A DNA stretch of 64,000 nucleotides from Auriscalpium vulgare. Its lineage: Eukaryota > Basidiomycota > Agaricomycetes > Russulales > Auriscalpiaceae. The notes beneath the pieces were generated by a model. That model was given only the letters and a program-made list of their open reading frames with translations. It made no database searches and had not been told where the DNA came from. Every line of letters begins with the position of its first letter. The stretch's first letter is position 1. The stretch is from NCBI GenBank assembly GCA_019915015.1, contig JAHBBC010000047.1, forward strand, positions 1-64,000, written 5' to 3'. A program made the position numbers and the translations under genes. Positions 20,482-31,754 of this stretch are shown in pieces.

Positions 20482-22339
20482 CTACTTCTTCGTCGTCTTA
20501 CGCCGCTTAGCTGCCGGCTGAGTGTCACCGTTCTCCTTTTTCCCTGCCGGTTGCCCCCGTGTCGACCTCCGCACTATGCTAGTTGCTTCATCAACTGAGG
20601 CGCTTGCTACAGGAACCCTTGACCCCCAAAAACCGATAAGTAATGAGCGACGAGAGAATATTGCTAGCTTAAATACGTACAGTTCTTCATGGACCTGTGC
20701 TTGTGTATTACGACGACCTGAACGACGAGGTTCCTGTGGTGCGACCTCTGCCACCTTTCTCTTGCGACCTCCCTTCGACTTGGAAGTTTGAATGCGCTCG
20801 ACTGCGACTTCCTGAGCGGGTACGCCATCCTGAGCCACATCCTGAGCAGCTTCGGCGTCCTGAGCGAGGACGCCCCCCTCAACAGCAGTGACCGCATCCC
20901 GAGCACCTTCGGCATCCTGATCGGGTACGCCATCCTGATTTTCAGTAGGAGTTGCCTGGTCCCGATGGGACGCTTCGTCTTTGTCTGTGTACGACAATGG
21001 GCCACTAGGGGGCATGTATTCAGGAATGTCAAGAGGAGGAATGCCGGCAGGCACGACTGTGGATGGCGTGTGATCTTGACTAGCGGAAGAGGTCTCAAAG
21101 ATCGGGGACAGTATCTTCGGTTCCTCGACTGCCAGATCCCGCTGCGAAGGGCGCTGAGGAGTAGCCGACGCTCTCACAAAGCGCCGAGAACTCGTAGAAG
21201 GGGTGGCGGGCGTGGCGAGGCGTCGGGGAGTCTGTGGAAGCGTTGTAGCACCGTCATCGGGTGAGTTCTCTGATGCCTGTTCCTCAGCAGTCGGATCCTG
21301 CATGCTTGGAAATACACGGGTGAGACACTCCGTCATGGCCGCCTTGAAAGATTTGTCGCTTCGCTCGATTTCATCCGCTATGCCAAAGCCGTCCTCGCCA
21401 GACGGATCAGAGGCACCCCTGCAAAGATGTAATCAGACAATCATCATTTCAGCGGACTGAATGCACGCACCACATCAATTGAAGGCCACCGACTTCGTTG
21501 AGAGTCCCGACAACAGTCAAGATAACGCAGTTCGTCTTCTGAGAATAGTCGGCGCGGATGTTTTGCAGGGTGTAGTCGAGATTGCGCAACATCCTGCGTA
21601 CCGCTGATGAGACAAAGATATAGCTACATGGAATGATGGACGTACGTTTGTCGAGCAGCTATTGCTTCCTCCGACCCCTCCGCTGCATCTGATGGTCCGG
21701 CCACGGAGTCCTTCGCCTGTTTGCGTCTGGCAGCCGCAGCCGCCTTCTCCTCTTCACTCAGGGCACTGTACTTTGCCACGGCCTCCGGATCGGCGCGATA
21801 CGCCTCCCCAACTGCCTTGTTGACGTGCGCCTGGAGTTGGCTTTGAACGATCTCATCTCCGCTTGCCTTAGCGTTGTCGATGAATGTCTGGCGGGCGGTC
21901 TGCGCAACGTGATGGTTTTGAGGGTCGGCACGGAAGAGGTCGAGAGCACTGTGAGCACGGCCACCGGTGGGCACGTCCGTGAGTTGGAGAAACTTGGGAA
22001 GGGGTTCGGAGGTTGGAGCGTCGCCCGCATTCTTGCGAGCATGGTTGCTGATCCATTGTCTGACTTTCTACAAGTAGACGTGAGTTAGAGATGAAGAAAT
22101 GGAGACAGTCGCACACGCACCTCCTTGCGCGCAATCCTCCTCTGTATCCACACCTCCGTGTCCTCCCGCACGCCGTCAACTTCTTTTCGCTCGACGGGAA
22201 ACCTCTCGCAAAATGCCTCCACCATAGTTGACCGAAACGTCGAAGCTTGCGTTCTAGTGAACGATAGCTTGCAGTGTGTGCGGCAATACTGGACTAGCCA
22301 ATCCCATTCTTCCTGTGTAGCCCAGCGAGGATTCGGCAT
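20482..22339 (-). CDS. Accessory gene C: nuclear, probably DNA- or chromatin-associated
   Basis: Multi-exon minus-strand gene starting MPNPRWATQEEW at 22339. Exon 1 runs to about 22,122 (donor GTGCGT); exon 2 opens KVRQWISNHAR and continues to about 21,645; a short exon near 21,480-21,590 (TMLRNLDYTLQN...LQLMW) follows, then a long exon from about 21,420 to 20,690 and a last exon to the stop at 20482. The N-terminus (WATxEEW ... KxRxWIxNHxR) is the signature of a common Agaricomycete transposon-associated family. The C-terminal half is low complexity, with acidic Gln/Ala-Asp repeats, a GGRKRKV/RRSGRR basic cluster and a final AAKRRKTTKK, which look like nuclear-localisation signals. Role unknown; DNA binding is inference from charge and context. 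Confidence 0.6.
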
Positions 22340-22675
22340 GACGAGTGGATGGTGAGTGTGATGGGTGGAAAAGGACGTCGAATCTGTGAGTGAAGAGTAA
22401 GAGCAGGTTGAAGCTGGGTCCCGGTTCGAGTCTGCAAACAAAAGACCGTCAGTAGATACACGTACAAACAAAATATGCCTACGGCACCTGTGACGCGGGG
22501 AGTGTGGCCGTCATCGGCTAGCTCGGTCGCCATTGTTAGCGTGGGGACTTACTGCTTCAGTGGTGTTCGCTGTCGCGCAGGTAATCAGTGCAGCAAATCA
22601 ATACAATCATAGCTGGAAAGATGTCAAGTATGTCAAATATAGATACACTCAGATCATGTCAAGTACAGATACAAA

Positions 22676-24895
22676 TTACACGTCAAGGTCCATCTCTGCC
22701 AGGTGCGCGAGACACTTCCGCTCGGTGAAATTGGGACGCGGCGTCCACGGTGAAGGATACCAGCCGAAAGTCACCATGAACGCTCGAACATAGCATGCCA
22801 GGAGCTGGCCCTCAACGTCAACGTAGACGTCGCGCGAGAGTGTCTGGAAAGTAAGGGCACGCAACTCTGCAGCTGTGTAACCCCGCCATGGATAGCTGTC
22901 GAAGATCGGCCAAGCACTGACGATTTCCCTGACTATGTCCAACCACTCTCTCCGACCTTCCGGGTTGATCACCTCCCAGCCATGAAGCGAGTCGGCACCG
23001 AATGGCCAAATGAACCGAGAAACGAGCTCTTCGAAGGAGCCCTCCCTGACGAAGCTGGATGTGGCGCGAAGTGTGTGCTCCAGGGCATGCAGCTCATCGG
23101 CGATTGAGCAGAGGAGAGACTGGGCAACGACAGAGTATCGCAACTCGCTGCTCTGAAAGACCTCCGCCGTCACGGGGCATCCACAGGCCATCGGCTGAAT
23201 GGGATTGAGGTCGCCAGATATGATTTGCCCGTGGATTTGATCACCAAACAGAAGGCGACCTCCATACCGGTAAAATGCAGCAGGGTCGTACGGCGTCCCT
23301 ACGCTGGGTAGCGGCCAGCACTTTTTCCAGTATGTGTCGCCGAGAATCTCCCGCCAGTCTTTGGTGTCAAGGCCGTTGATCCCTCGCGCGCCGCCATCGG
23401 GAACATGAAGGTGGCGATCCCGGATGTAGGGAAAGAGCTGGAGGTAGCGCGTGAAGTAAAGGGCTTGCTTTTCTGACGTCTGAGCCCCCAAAAAAGATAG
23501 TATGGTGGGTGGGAAAACATGCGGCGCTGGCGGCTCACGGACTCATCGTTGCGCAACAAGCTCGGAGGATTGGTCCATTTAGCAGTGAAGTACAACATGG
23601 ATATGGGAGGAAAGTACGCTGGGCTGTCAGCAATGTCCGATGATCGACGGATCTCCTTCAAGTGCATAAGTCTGTCACGATTTTCCGTTGCTGTGAATTT
23701 CACATGAGCAAGAGAGCTGTCATATGAGAATAGGACAACGCACCATGGCCGCGCTTCTGCTTGGGACCCTTCACGATTCCCATGGATGCTTGGTATTCGT
23801 CGGATGGATTGAGGCTGTCCTCCCGCGGACAGTGGCCCCTGGCTGCCGACTCGAAAGACCGAACATGCATGACGTGAGGCGGGTAGAACCAAAGGGGCTT
23901 CGTATGCTTTTCGGTGACAGATCGCGGGCCCGTGAGGCGTCCACGATCATGCAGTGGTGATCGAGGGCGCCAACGAGAAGGTGAGAGATCCCACTGCCCC
24001 GCACGGACAACCATGTAGACAGCCACATTCATGCGATGGTATTCGTGGAACTGGGTGATAGTAGTTACGATGGAGCCGCGAGTACTCGGCCGAATGGGAG
24101 GGGCAGACCCGACAGGTTTCAGGATGTCATTCTTTTGATCTTCCCACCAGTCGCGGAAGGCAAAGACTTCGAGCAGGCCACGTTGTGCAGCGCGGAACAA
24201 ATCCACGAAGTCATCCCATGACTGGACCCCATCCTCAAGACGATAATAGCTATCTCGCGCACGTCGCAGCGCCTCGTCAGGGATTGTTACGTGAGCAACG
24301 GTTTTATGACGACGGGCCTGCGGGAAGACGGTGTTGGTGACCTTCCACGCATCGTTCAGCCTGGCGTGCAGAGGCTCTCGGACTTTGTCAGCCATTGTAC
24401 GCCGGTGCCGGCCGTCCTTGTCAAGTGGCATCCACATTGTTTTATCGACCGAGTCCGTGAGAATGTCATTGGTGCCATGGTGAGGAACATTGATATACGC
24501 TAAGTAAGGCGAGGAGACGTCATAGGTTTGGGGTATGCGCGTCCACTCATACACGCCCCACAAGCCGTCGCTTTGGACGTGGACAGATGGCGGGGGGTCG
24601 GAAGGCATGGGACAGGGGATGAATGATGTGTTGGCTGCGATCACGACGGTATCGGACTCGTCATCGGACGTCCAGAATGCTAGCGGGAACGGGAACGGAA
24701 CCATCTCTTCGCGGCTGACCTTGTCCTAGAATTAGCGATCAGAATTGTAAATAACGTAGATTGAGACTCACGTAGGCAATCTTGAGGTCGACTACAACGA
24801 GGTGCGTGTTTACCGTACGATCAACCCAACGTGAACCCCGCGTACTACAAGCCGGCGCATTAGTGTCTGAATTAATAGAATGCATGGTGAACCAC
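22676..24895 (-). CDS. Accessory gene B, paralogue of decayed gene A
   Basis: The first exon starts at MHSINSD (ATG at 24895) and reads to a GTGAGT donor near 24,772; a CTAG acceptor near 24,729 leads into the long second exon (to about 23,737), then a third exon from about 23,704 to the stop at 22676. Landmarks: WGVYEWTRIPQTYD, PYLAYI, RAAQRGLLEVFAF, DWWED, LWFYPP, FESAARG, LFWG, LGDTYWKK, PMACGCP. Near 23,490 the frame slips by one base in a GGGGG/TTTTTT run, so this copy may also be broken, or the run may be a sequencing error. The family is unknown to me biochemically; it is large (about 700 aa), conserved in both halves and found beside the TET/JBP-like gene. Confidence 0.55.
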
Positions 24896-25221
24896 GTACG
24901 GAGTCTACACCAATGTGGCGCAGACAGAGGTACGAGAGAGACGCGGACCGCCGCACAATGCAAACCGCGGAGCAGCACTGCACAGTGGCGAAGAAGCAGA
25001 GGGATGTGGGAGAGCACACGCAGCCTGCTCGGAGTAGACGACACGTCAAACTCTCTGCAAACTGGATGCACTGGAGAGAGGGGCAGAGCGGCGGAGGGCG
25101 CTGAGGTCCAACGGGTGACGCCTGTTGCTGTTAAATCAGACAATGAGCACGAGCACAGACATGGCGATAGAGCAGCGAGAGCGCACCTGGAGAAAGCGGC
25201 CGGAGTCCGAGCGGGCGGCGA
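24896..25221. other. Outer, degenerate part of the foldback
   Basis: No gene. The segment around 24,980-25,060 (CGGAGTAGACGACACGTCAA, GCAGAGGGATGTGGGAGAGC) is an imperfect inverted match of 26,140-26,205, showing that the foldback described next continues outward in degenerate form. Confidence 0.5.
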
Positions 25222-26030
25222 GTGGTGCTGTAAAATAACAGTTAGTAGGCACAAATGCATGGATTCGGCCAACAAAAAACACACCGAAGGGAGCCGGAGT
25301 CTGTCGCGGGCGTTCCGGGAGGGGCAGGGACAGAGCAGAGGGTGAGAGCAGAGTGGGGACACGCGCACGCCGCTGCCTTCGCTCACGGAGACCCGGAGGT
25401 TGGAGACGCCGAGCAGGACGCGCGGTAGGGAATAAAGCAGAGGGGCGGGGGTAGCACGTACAGCACGCTCGGAGTAGACGGCACGTCCGACTCTCTGCGT
25501 ACTGAACACACTGGGGGTGGGGGAGGGGAGGGGAAGGGCGGAGGGTGAAGGTGACGTGGCACGAGAAGTGCGACTTGATGATGATAGCAGCTGTGGACTT
25601 AGAGTTCACACTCAGCGCAAGTCGGGCGCTGCCGGTCGAAGTCTGAACTCTAAGTCCACAGCTGCTCGCATGACAAGTCGCACTTCTCGCGCCACGTCAC
25701 CTTCACCCTCCGCCCTTCCCCTCCCCTCCCCCACCCCCAGTGTGTTCAGTACGCAGAGAGTCGGACGTGCCGTCTACTCCGAGCGTGCTGTACGTGCTAC
25801 CCCCCGTCCCTCTGCTTTATTCCCTACCGCGCGTCCTGCTCGGCGTCTCCAACCTCCGGGTCTCCGTGAGCGAAGGCAGCGGCGTGCGCGTGTCCCCACT
25901 CTGCTCTCACCCTCTGCTCTGTCCCTGCCCCTCCCGGAAAGTCCGCAACACACTCTGGCTCCTTCGGTGTGTTTTTTTCTTCTCTTCTGCGATTTTTCTC
26001 ACTGATTGTTATTTTACAGCACCAGTCGCC
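25222..26030. repeat. Long foldback (inverted repeat), arms about 387 bp, 35-nt loop
   Basis: The segment 25222-25608 is matched in inverse orientation by 25644-26030, leaving a loop of about 35 bases. Near the loop the arms are nearly perfect (CAGCTGTGGACTTAGAGTTCA against its complement); divergence grows outwards, with a few mismatches and small gaps. It could be a foldback-type or miniature transposable element, or two inverted copies of a non-autonomous element. Transcription would give a very long hairpin RNA. No coding capacity that makes sense was found inside; apparent frames in one arm mirror those in the other. Confidence 0.85.
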
Positions 26031-26382
26031 GTCGGCTGAGACACCCACACCCTCCTCCTTCCCCACCAGCAGAGAGTCCGACGTGCCGTCTACTCCTACA
26101 TCGTCCTATCCCCTCTGCACTGCAGCGCACACAGCCCGCGAAGAGTTTGACGTGCCGTCTACTCCGAGTGAGCTGCGGGTGTTCCCCCACGTCTCTCTGC
26201 TTCCTCCGATCGTCTCTGTGTCTCCAACCTTGGACCGCGTGTCGCAAGGTGTGTTCACGGTACGTCCAACTTCGTAGCGATACTCTGCGCTTGCTCACTA
26301 TTTTTGTTCATAGCGCGCCAACCTCATGCGATCCGTACGAGTTCATCCCTCCCTCCCCGCCCCATACCAGCCCCCGTCCCCC

Positions 26383-27284
26383 ATGGCCACCGTCTCCGGT
26401 CCTCCCGTCGCTCGGCACCCGTCGCCCGCCTTCCGCAAGGCCCACAAGATCTCCCGCCCGTCCGCACACGGCGCGGCCCCTTCGGTGCGCATCCCCCGCG
26501 CTTTCCTTTGTTCTATATATATTCATCTCCGCCTCAGTCGGCGAGCGATCCGTACCACGGCCATGAGCCGACAGCGAAGCTCTGTGCTAGATTCGTCTCG
26601 CACCTCTTCGCCTGTCCCGACCTCCCTCCCCTCCCCGCGCCCCCAACCAACGCGCCCAACCCGCGCCTGGAGCACTTCATCGCATATGCGCTGCACCGCA
26701 CCCGGCTGCACGCATCGGTTACCTTCGCCGCCCTCTACCTCCTCCAGCGTCTGAAGGCCCGGTTCCCCGCAGCGAAGGGCTCCTCCGGCCATCGACTGTT
26801 CATCTCTGCCTTCATGATTGCTTCCAAGATCATTTGCGACGACACATACAGCATCAAGAGCTCGTGTATCGTCGGCCAGGGCATGTTCGCGCTCCGCGAA
26901 ATCAACCAGATGGAGCGCGAGATGTGTAGCTATCTCGAGTGGTAGCTCAATGTTGACCCCGCCACCCTGCACGACTTTGAGATCCAGGTGCGCCGCGACT
27001 TCGCCGGCCCGGGCCCGTACTCTCCCATCTCCCTCCCGACGCCCGCGCCTTCGCCGTTCGCACACCCCGGTGCCAGCACGGCGTCGAGCGTCCCGTCGTT
27101 CGGGCACCGCGCGTCGCCCGGGGCCGCGCCCATCATGATCCCGAGCCTGACGATCACGTACCCCTCGCCGGCCTCGCCGCCTGACACCCCCGAGACCTCC
27201 CTCACATTCCGCGTTGAAGTCCCACGTGTACTCCCGTCGACCCCGCTCGACTCTGCGCAAGGCGAGGAGGTTGTCATCTTATGA
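26383..27284 (+). pseudogene. PCL/PHO80-type cyclin, interrupted by an in-frame TAG
   Basis: Exon 1 is 26383-26484, intron 26485-26537 (53 nt, GTGCGC...CTCAG), exon 2 26538-27284. The product resembles the G1/S PCL1-like cyclins that partner Pho85-type kinases: a PRLEHFIAYALHRTRLHASV block, LYLLQRLKARFP, GHRLFISAFMIASKIICDDTY and FALREINQMEREMCSYLEW. Directly after the last, where Gln is expected, a TAG stands at 26943-26945 (codon 170); the frame then continues in good order (LNVDP...) for over 110 codons to TGA at 27282. Within the conserved core two further residues look wrong (SIKSS where I would expect Asn and Trp). The intron is retained, so this is a duplicated genomic copy, not a retrocopy. 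A functional paralogue elsewhere is likely. Confidence 0.78.
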
Positions 27285-27680
27285 GCTGCGGTCGTGTGCA
27301 GCCCGATTTCCGCAGGCGTGGAGGGGGTCATGTTCTCGTCGCGCCCGATAACCGCCTAGTGCGCCCAGTTTGCCTACGCTACATTGACGATCCTCCTTGC
27401 TCATGTGGTCATGCTGTCCTGTATGTGCTTGCTCGTCTGCTCCCCTCCTAATGGCAATTTTATCTTTGTACTATATGACACGTATATCCAGTTCACACTT
27501 GTCAGGTAGCCTATCCCGAAATTGTAGTTGGACTTCGTATCATAACTCTGCTTACAATTATCCGTTTTCCATTGTTCCTGCCAGTGTGGCCGGTCTGGCG
27601 CACATGTGCTTGCTTGGACCGTCAGTACCCTCCACACTGACATTATTCTCTCACTCTGTCCTTGCTGCTGCAGTATTGCG
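27285..27680. other. Spacer upstream of the KDZ gene
   Basis: No gene. This roughly 400-base interval should hold the 5' end of the KDZ element or its promoter; I could not recognise a terminal inverted repeat by eye. Confidence 0.35.
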
Positions 27681-30600
27681 ATGGCCCCTGCAAAAAAGCG
27701 CAAATACGAGCCGTCGCGTGCAGCCGTACTGGACGAAACCATCAAATTAGTTCACCGACGTCGCAACGGTGATGTTGACAAGCGACAGGTTCCCCTTGGC
27801 ATCCGCGCCCTCGCTGCCAGGCCCGAAAAGCCAACCATCTCGTATCTGCCGACAATCGAGGAAGAGAGTGAGATGGAGAGGGCGGCTGAGGAGGAAGAAA
27901 TGGCTCCTGCGTCAACAAGCAGATATATTGTGAGTTTGGATTACATGTCTGATGCCTCGGTGTTCTAACGAGACCTGGTAGCCAACGCACACTGTCAACA
28001 GCGAATGGCGTACTGAGTGGGCCCCAAAAATGTTGGAGGCCATCTTAGGCTACGAGGCTGCAGATGACCTTGGCCGCCCTTGCTCCGCCGCTGGCTGCTC
28101 GAGCACCGCAGCTGACATCCGTTGTCGTGACTGCTTCTATCGTCGAATGCTCTGCAGAGACTGCGCCGTCAAAATTCACCTCGATAACCCGTTTCACCAA
28201 GTGGAGGAATGGGTCGGCACGTACTTCAAGCGCAGAGGACTTCAAGAGCTAGGCCTCGTCATCCGCCTTGGACATGGGGGCGACAACTGTCCCTTCGCCA
28301 AGGAACCTGTTTCGATGACAGTGACCCATGTCAACGGCATTCACACTTGCAATGTCCAGTTCTGCGGCTGCTTTCCACCCGACAAGTATAATCCTGTCGA
28401 TGTCCCACTGCAGCTGGCAAACGCAGGGCTCTGGCCCGCGTCATATAAGAACCCCCGAACGGCGACAACTTTCCACTCAGCACGGGAGTACAATCAGTTC
28501 TCCCTCCAGGCCAAGGTGAATGTGATGGACTACAACCGTGTCAAGCTGCGCATGACAAACAACGCTTTTCGTGACGACGTACCGGTGAGTTTATCTTGCG
28601 CTCATCATGACTGTCGCCCATGCTGATCCTCGCAGGATCGATATAGGCAGCTTCTCACAAGCCAACGGCAATTCATGTTCATCCAGACGCTCAAGCAGTT
28701 TGGAGCGAGTGTACAGGATCGATACGCCGCCGGAAGTCTCGTCGTCCTATGTCCTGCCTGTCCTCAACCTGGGAAGAACATGGACCCCGGTTGGAAAGAC
28801 ATACCAGCAAAAGACCAGTTGAGTACACTCAAATATATCAGAGTTCGCTGTCTGCTGACGCCGCGTGCAGATACATCCATGCACTGTTTTATGCAAAAGA
28901 CGGGAACTTTCAGCTCCATCAACACATGAAGAAGATGGATCTTGATGACGTCGCGTTCACGAGGGGCGGTGGTTATTATGTTGATGATGTTGAGTGTGCG
29001 AATCACCTCAAGATCATGGACAACGACCCGGATAGCAGCAAAGAGGTACGTATGCAACCGTCTACAATTGACGAAGTATCTCACATATCGTAGACGTCGA
29101 CGTGCAACAAGTTCTTTGCTCTCAATGGCAAGCGACTCGACGGCAAGCGCATCACGGGAGTGGTGTCTTTAGTATGCGCACCGCACGGGATGATCATGGG
29201 GTCCTCAACCGTTGACTTGACGAAAGGCGAAAGGTGCGTTGTTGTCGTCCAATCACCTGTTTGTGAGCCTCACCTGTTGAGCTAGATTTGCCCATGTGGA
29301 CCTTGCGACGGTGTCTGCGACACGCCCATACAAAGATCTCAAGTTGCACATCTCTTCATACGATATCAATTGTCAATACGGAATTAACTTCGACACGCGC
29401 ATGGACAAATTTCCGTCCGGTCGTCCAGACTTCCCCCTTACCATCCGTGTCGTTCCAAAATGGCACTTGAATGGGCACAAGGATGACTGCAAGTTTCTCA
29501 ACTCGCCGGATGTCACTCCTGGGTGTGGCATGACGGAGGGCGAGGCGCCTGAGCGTCGGTGGGCCGTGCAGAATTCACTCGCACTTCAGACAAAAGAGAT
29601 GGGGCCAGGGTACCGCCACGACACGCATAATGTTCACAACGGAGATTTCAACATGCAGAAAATCTTCACGATAGGTGAGTATAGCTCCTGCGTATCTTCT
29701 GTTTGTTGCGCGCTGACTACAATCAGCCAAGTTTCTTGCAAAAAAGCTGGACCAAGCAAAGTCTGCCGCGGCGGAAGCTGAAGAGCAACATGAACGTTGC
29801 GAAGCGACCTTCAATTTCCGCGGACGTCCACTGGACGAGTGGCGGACTGCCGAAACCGAGTTCTTGACCACACTTGCCGACGGAACGGCACGAAAGGACC
29901 AGCCAAAAGTCAGCCCGTATGAACCGGCGAGTGACAAAGGTGTGAAGTCGTTTTTAAATTTTGCGCTCACTTGAACTAATATATCTTGTCTTAGCACCGA
30001 CCGAGAAGGAAGCGTTGCTGATTTTGGAGAAGGAGTTTGACGCTGAGCGGGGCACAGCAAGCGAGGAACATGGTCGGCCAAGCCTCACTGCATTTCTGAA
30101 GCTTGGTCTCGACTTGGAGGCGCGACAGTACGTCTTTCTTGCAACACACTTCAGGTATTCCCCTAACATGTTTGAATAGGTACGATGTACAAAGCAAGGC
30201 AAAGCAAAAGGAGCTGTCAGGTGCCGAAAAAACCGCTATCGAAGACAGCCGATCGCGCCTTGACACTCAGATTGCACGCTTCGAGGACCTTCACGCTGCT
30301 ATCGTGGCCCCGACAGTCCTCAGGCTTGAAAGTCCAGAAACGAGCTGGCCGGCACCGCGTTCTGACCAAGATGTCCTAGCCGAGGACGTCCAACTTCGCT
30401 TGCCATCGACATACCCCATGGACGTCAGGCAGAATTCCTTATTCAAGTCTCTAGCGGAGGCAGAGCTCCTTCTGCGAAAAGGTCGGGCTTGTGATCTTCT
30501 GCGGGAGCTACGCCTCAAGATTTCATTGAAGTCCTTCCTGTGGAGGTCAGAGAAGGCGTCGTATGGCCAAGAGGCGAAGACACGCCACCAGAAGACGGTC

Positions 30601-31148
30601 ACTCGCGCTTACCAGGCAACCGCCCGACTTCGCCATCTATACACTACGATGCGGTCGAACATGCTCACGCTAGGGCTCCAGGAGGATGACAAGAACTATC
30701 GGCCGCTAACGGAACATGACTGTCGCGTCGTGGCCCTCGTTCATGCTGTTGAAGACCACGACACATCATCGAAGGACCGTGAGCGCTCGTGGCTCTGGCG
30801 CGATGGTGAGTATTGGGCTTCTGACTCGGATGACGCTACAGCAAAATGGGATGAAGAGCGTGAGTCCCTTTGATTATACGTGCTTGGTACCCAGCTGACA
30901 TCATGATAGTTGACCGTCTCACCTGGTTCCGATCGAGTGCGAAGCAAGCTCGCTGGCAGGAACATGTCAAGCGCCTGGAAGAATCGATACGGAGGACGCA
31001 GCGGCATTGGTACGATGAGCAACAGGTTTGGCTGAGTCGTGCAGAAGCACAGGGCAGTTCATTAAGTCAACGTGGTGCCGCCGCATATGCTGCACGGTCG
31101 GTTTCTAATTCATACTCTGACAATGAAGTATCTGACATTCAAGCGTAG
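27681..31148 (+). CDS. KDZ (Kyakuja-Dileera-Zisupton) transposase
   Basis: A multi-exon gene of about 980 aa that moves its own element by DDE-type strand transfer in the nucleus. Exons begin 27681-27929, 27982-28584, 28636-28817, 28871-29046, then continue through introns near 29,050, 29,235, 29,675, 29,940, 30,135 and 30,862. Exon 2 encodes the CxC2-type cysteine cluster (CSAAGCS, CRDCFYRRMLCRDC, CxCGCFPP). The catalytic RNase-H-like core follows: YDINCQY (Asp codon 29362) and WHLNGHKDDCK ... TPGCGMTEGEAPERRW (Glu about 29551), then HNVHNGDFN, all KDZ hallmarks. The C-terminal third is helical with coiled-coil-like charge. I found no in-frame stop or frameshift across the core, so the gene may be intact. 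It begins a block of accessory genes extending to 41 kb. Confidence 0.9.
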
Positions 31149-31299
31149 GAAAGCTGCAGTATTTGCGCGTCTGCTGTCTGATGCGAGGGAGCTCTACCCT
31201 GAGTACCTCAGGCTGTCGGATACTGAGGTCAGTACTGATATTGTCATAGACACTTCTACCTTGCTGACCTGGGAGCCCAGGTAGCATTACATGACTGAC

Positions 31300-31640
31300 A
31301 AGCAATGGGTATGAATTAGTTACTTCGCTGAAATACTTCCACTGTACATTGCGTTGGAGTAGTCCCACTATACATTGCGGTGAAATAGTTGCATTCGACA
31401 GACACAAACTAGTTGCGCATGGAAATATAATCTAACTAGTTGAACATGGAAATGTAATGTGGATATAGTTCATCCTCGAACTAGTTCGTGTTTTTTTCTT
31501 AAGGGTATCCTACCTGTCAGGCTCCAGAAGCCTACAGTACTAGTGCTAAATACTCGACCGTCATAGTCGGCGTTGAACTAGGTCAACGCCCAGTAATTAC
31601 TCATTTGAACTACTTCAGTTGTCTGCAAGTACTGCTGATG
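31300..31640. repeat. TAGTTCA-type motif cluster
   Basis: Between the KDZ gene and gene H lies an A+T-richer stretch with repeated words: TAGTTACTTCGCTGAAATACTTCC, AACTAGTTGAACATGGAAAT, CGAACTAGTTCG, GAACTAGGTCAACG. They resemble the unit of the 18.6-19.2 kb minisatellite (CTAGTTCAACGTGAAATACTTC) in the same orientation. No coding potential. Possible subterminal repeats or regulatory sites. Confidence 0.55.
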
Positions 31641-31754
31641 TATGTTTCTCTAGATTTCACGCATCCCTGTGCTGCTGCTCGTCGTGCGGCTTCTGCATCG
31701 TGGAAAGTCTACAACAACAAGTCCGGGTCTTTCCTCCCAAGCTGTCATGCCGAC

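Noticed and set aside
22818..23009. Frames antisense or offset within gene B
   Set aside because: They overlap a long exon aligned with paralogue A, which determines the true frame.
25517..26039. Two 100-160-codon frames across the foldback
   Set aside because: They are reverse-complement mirror images of each other within the hairpin arms and show no protein-like conservation.
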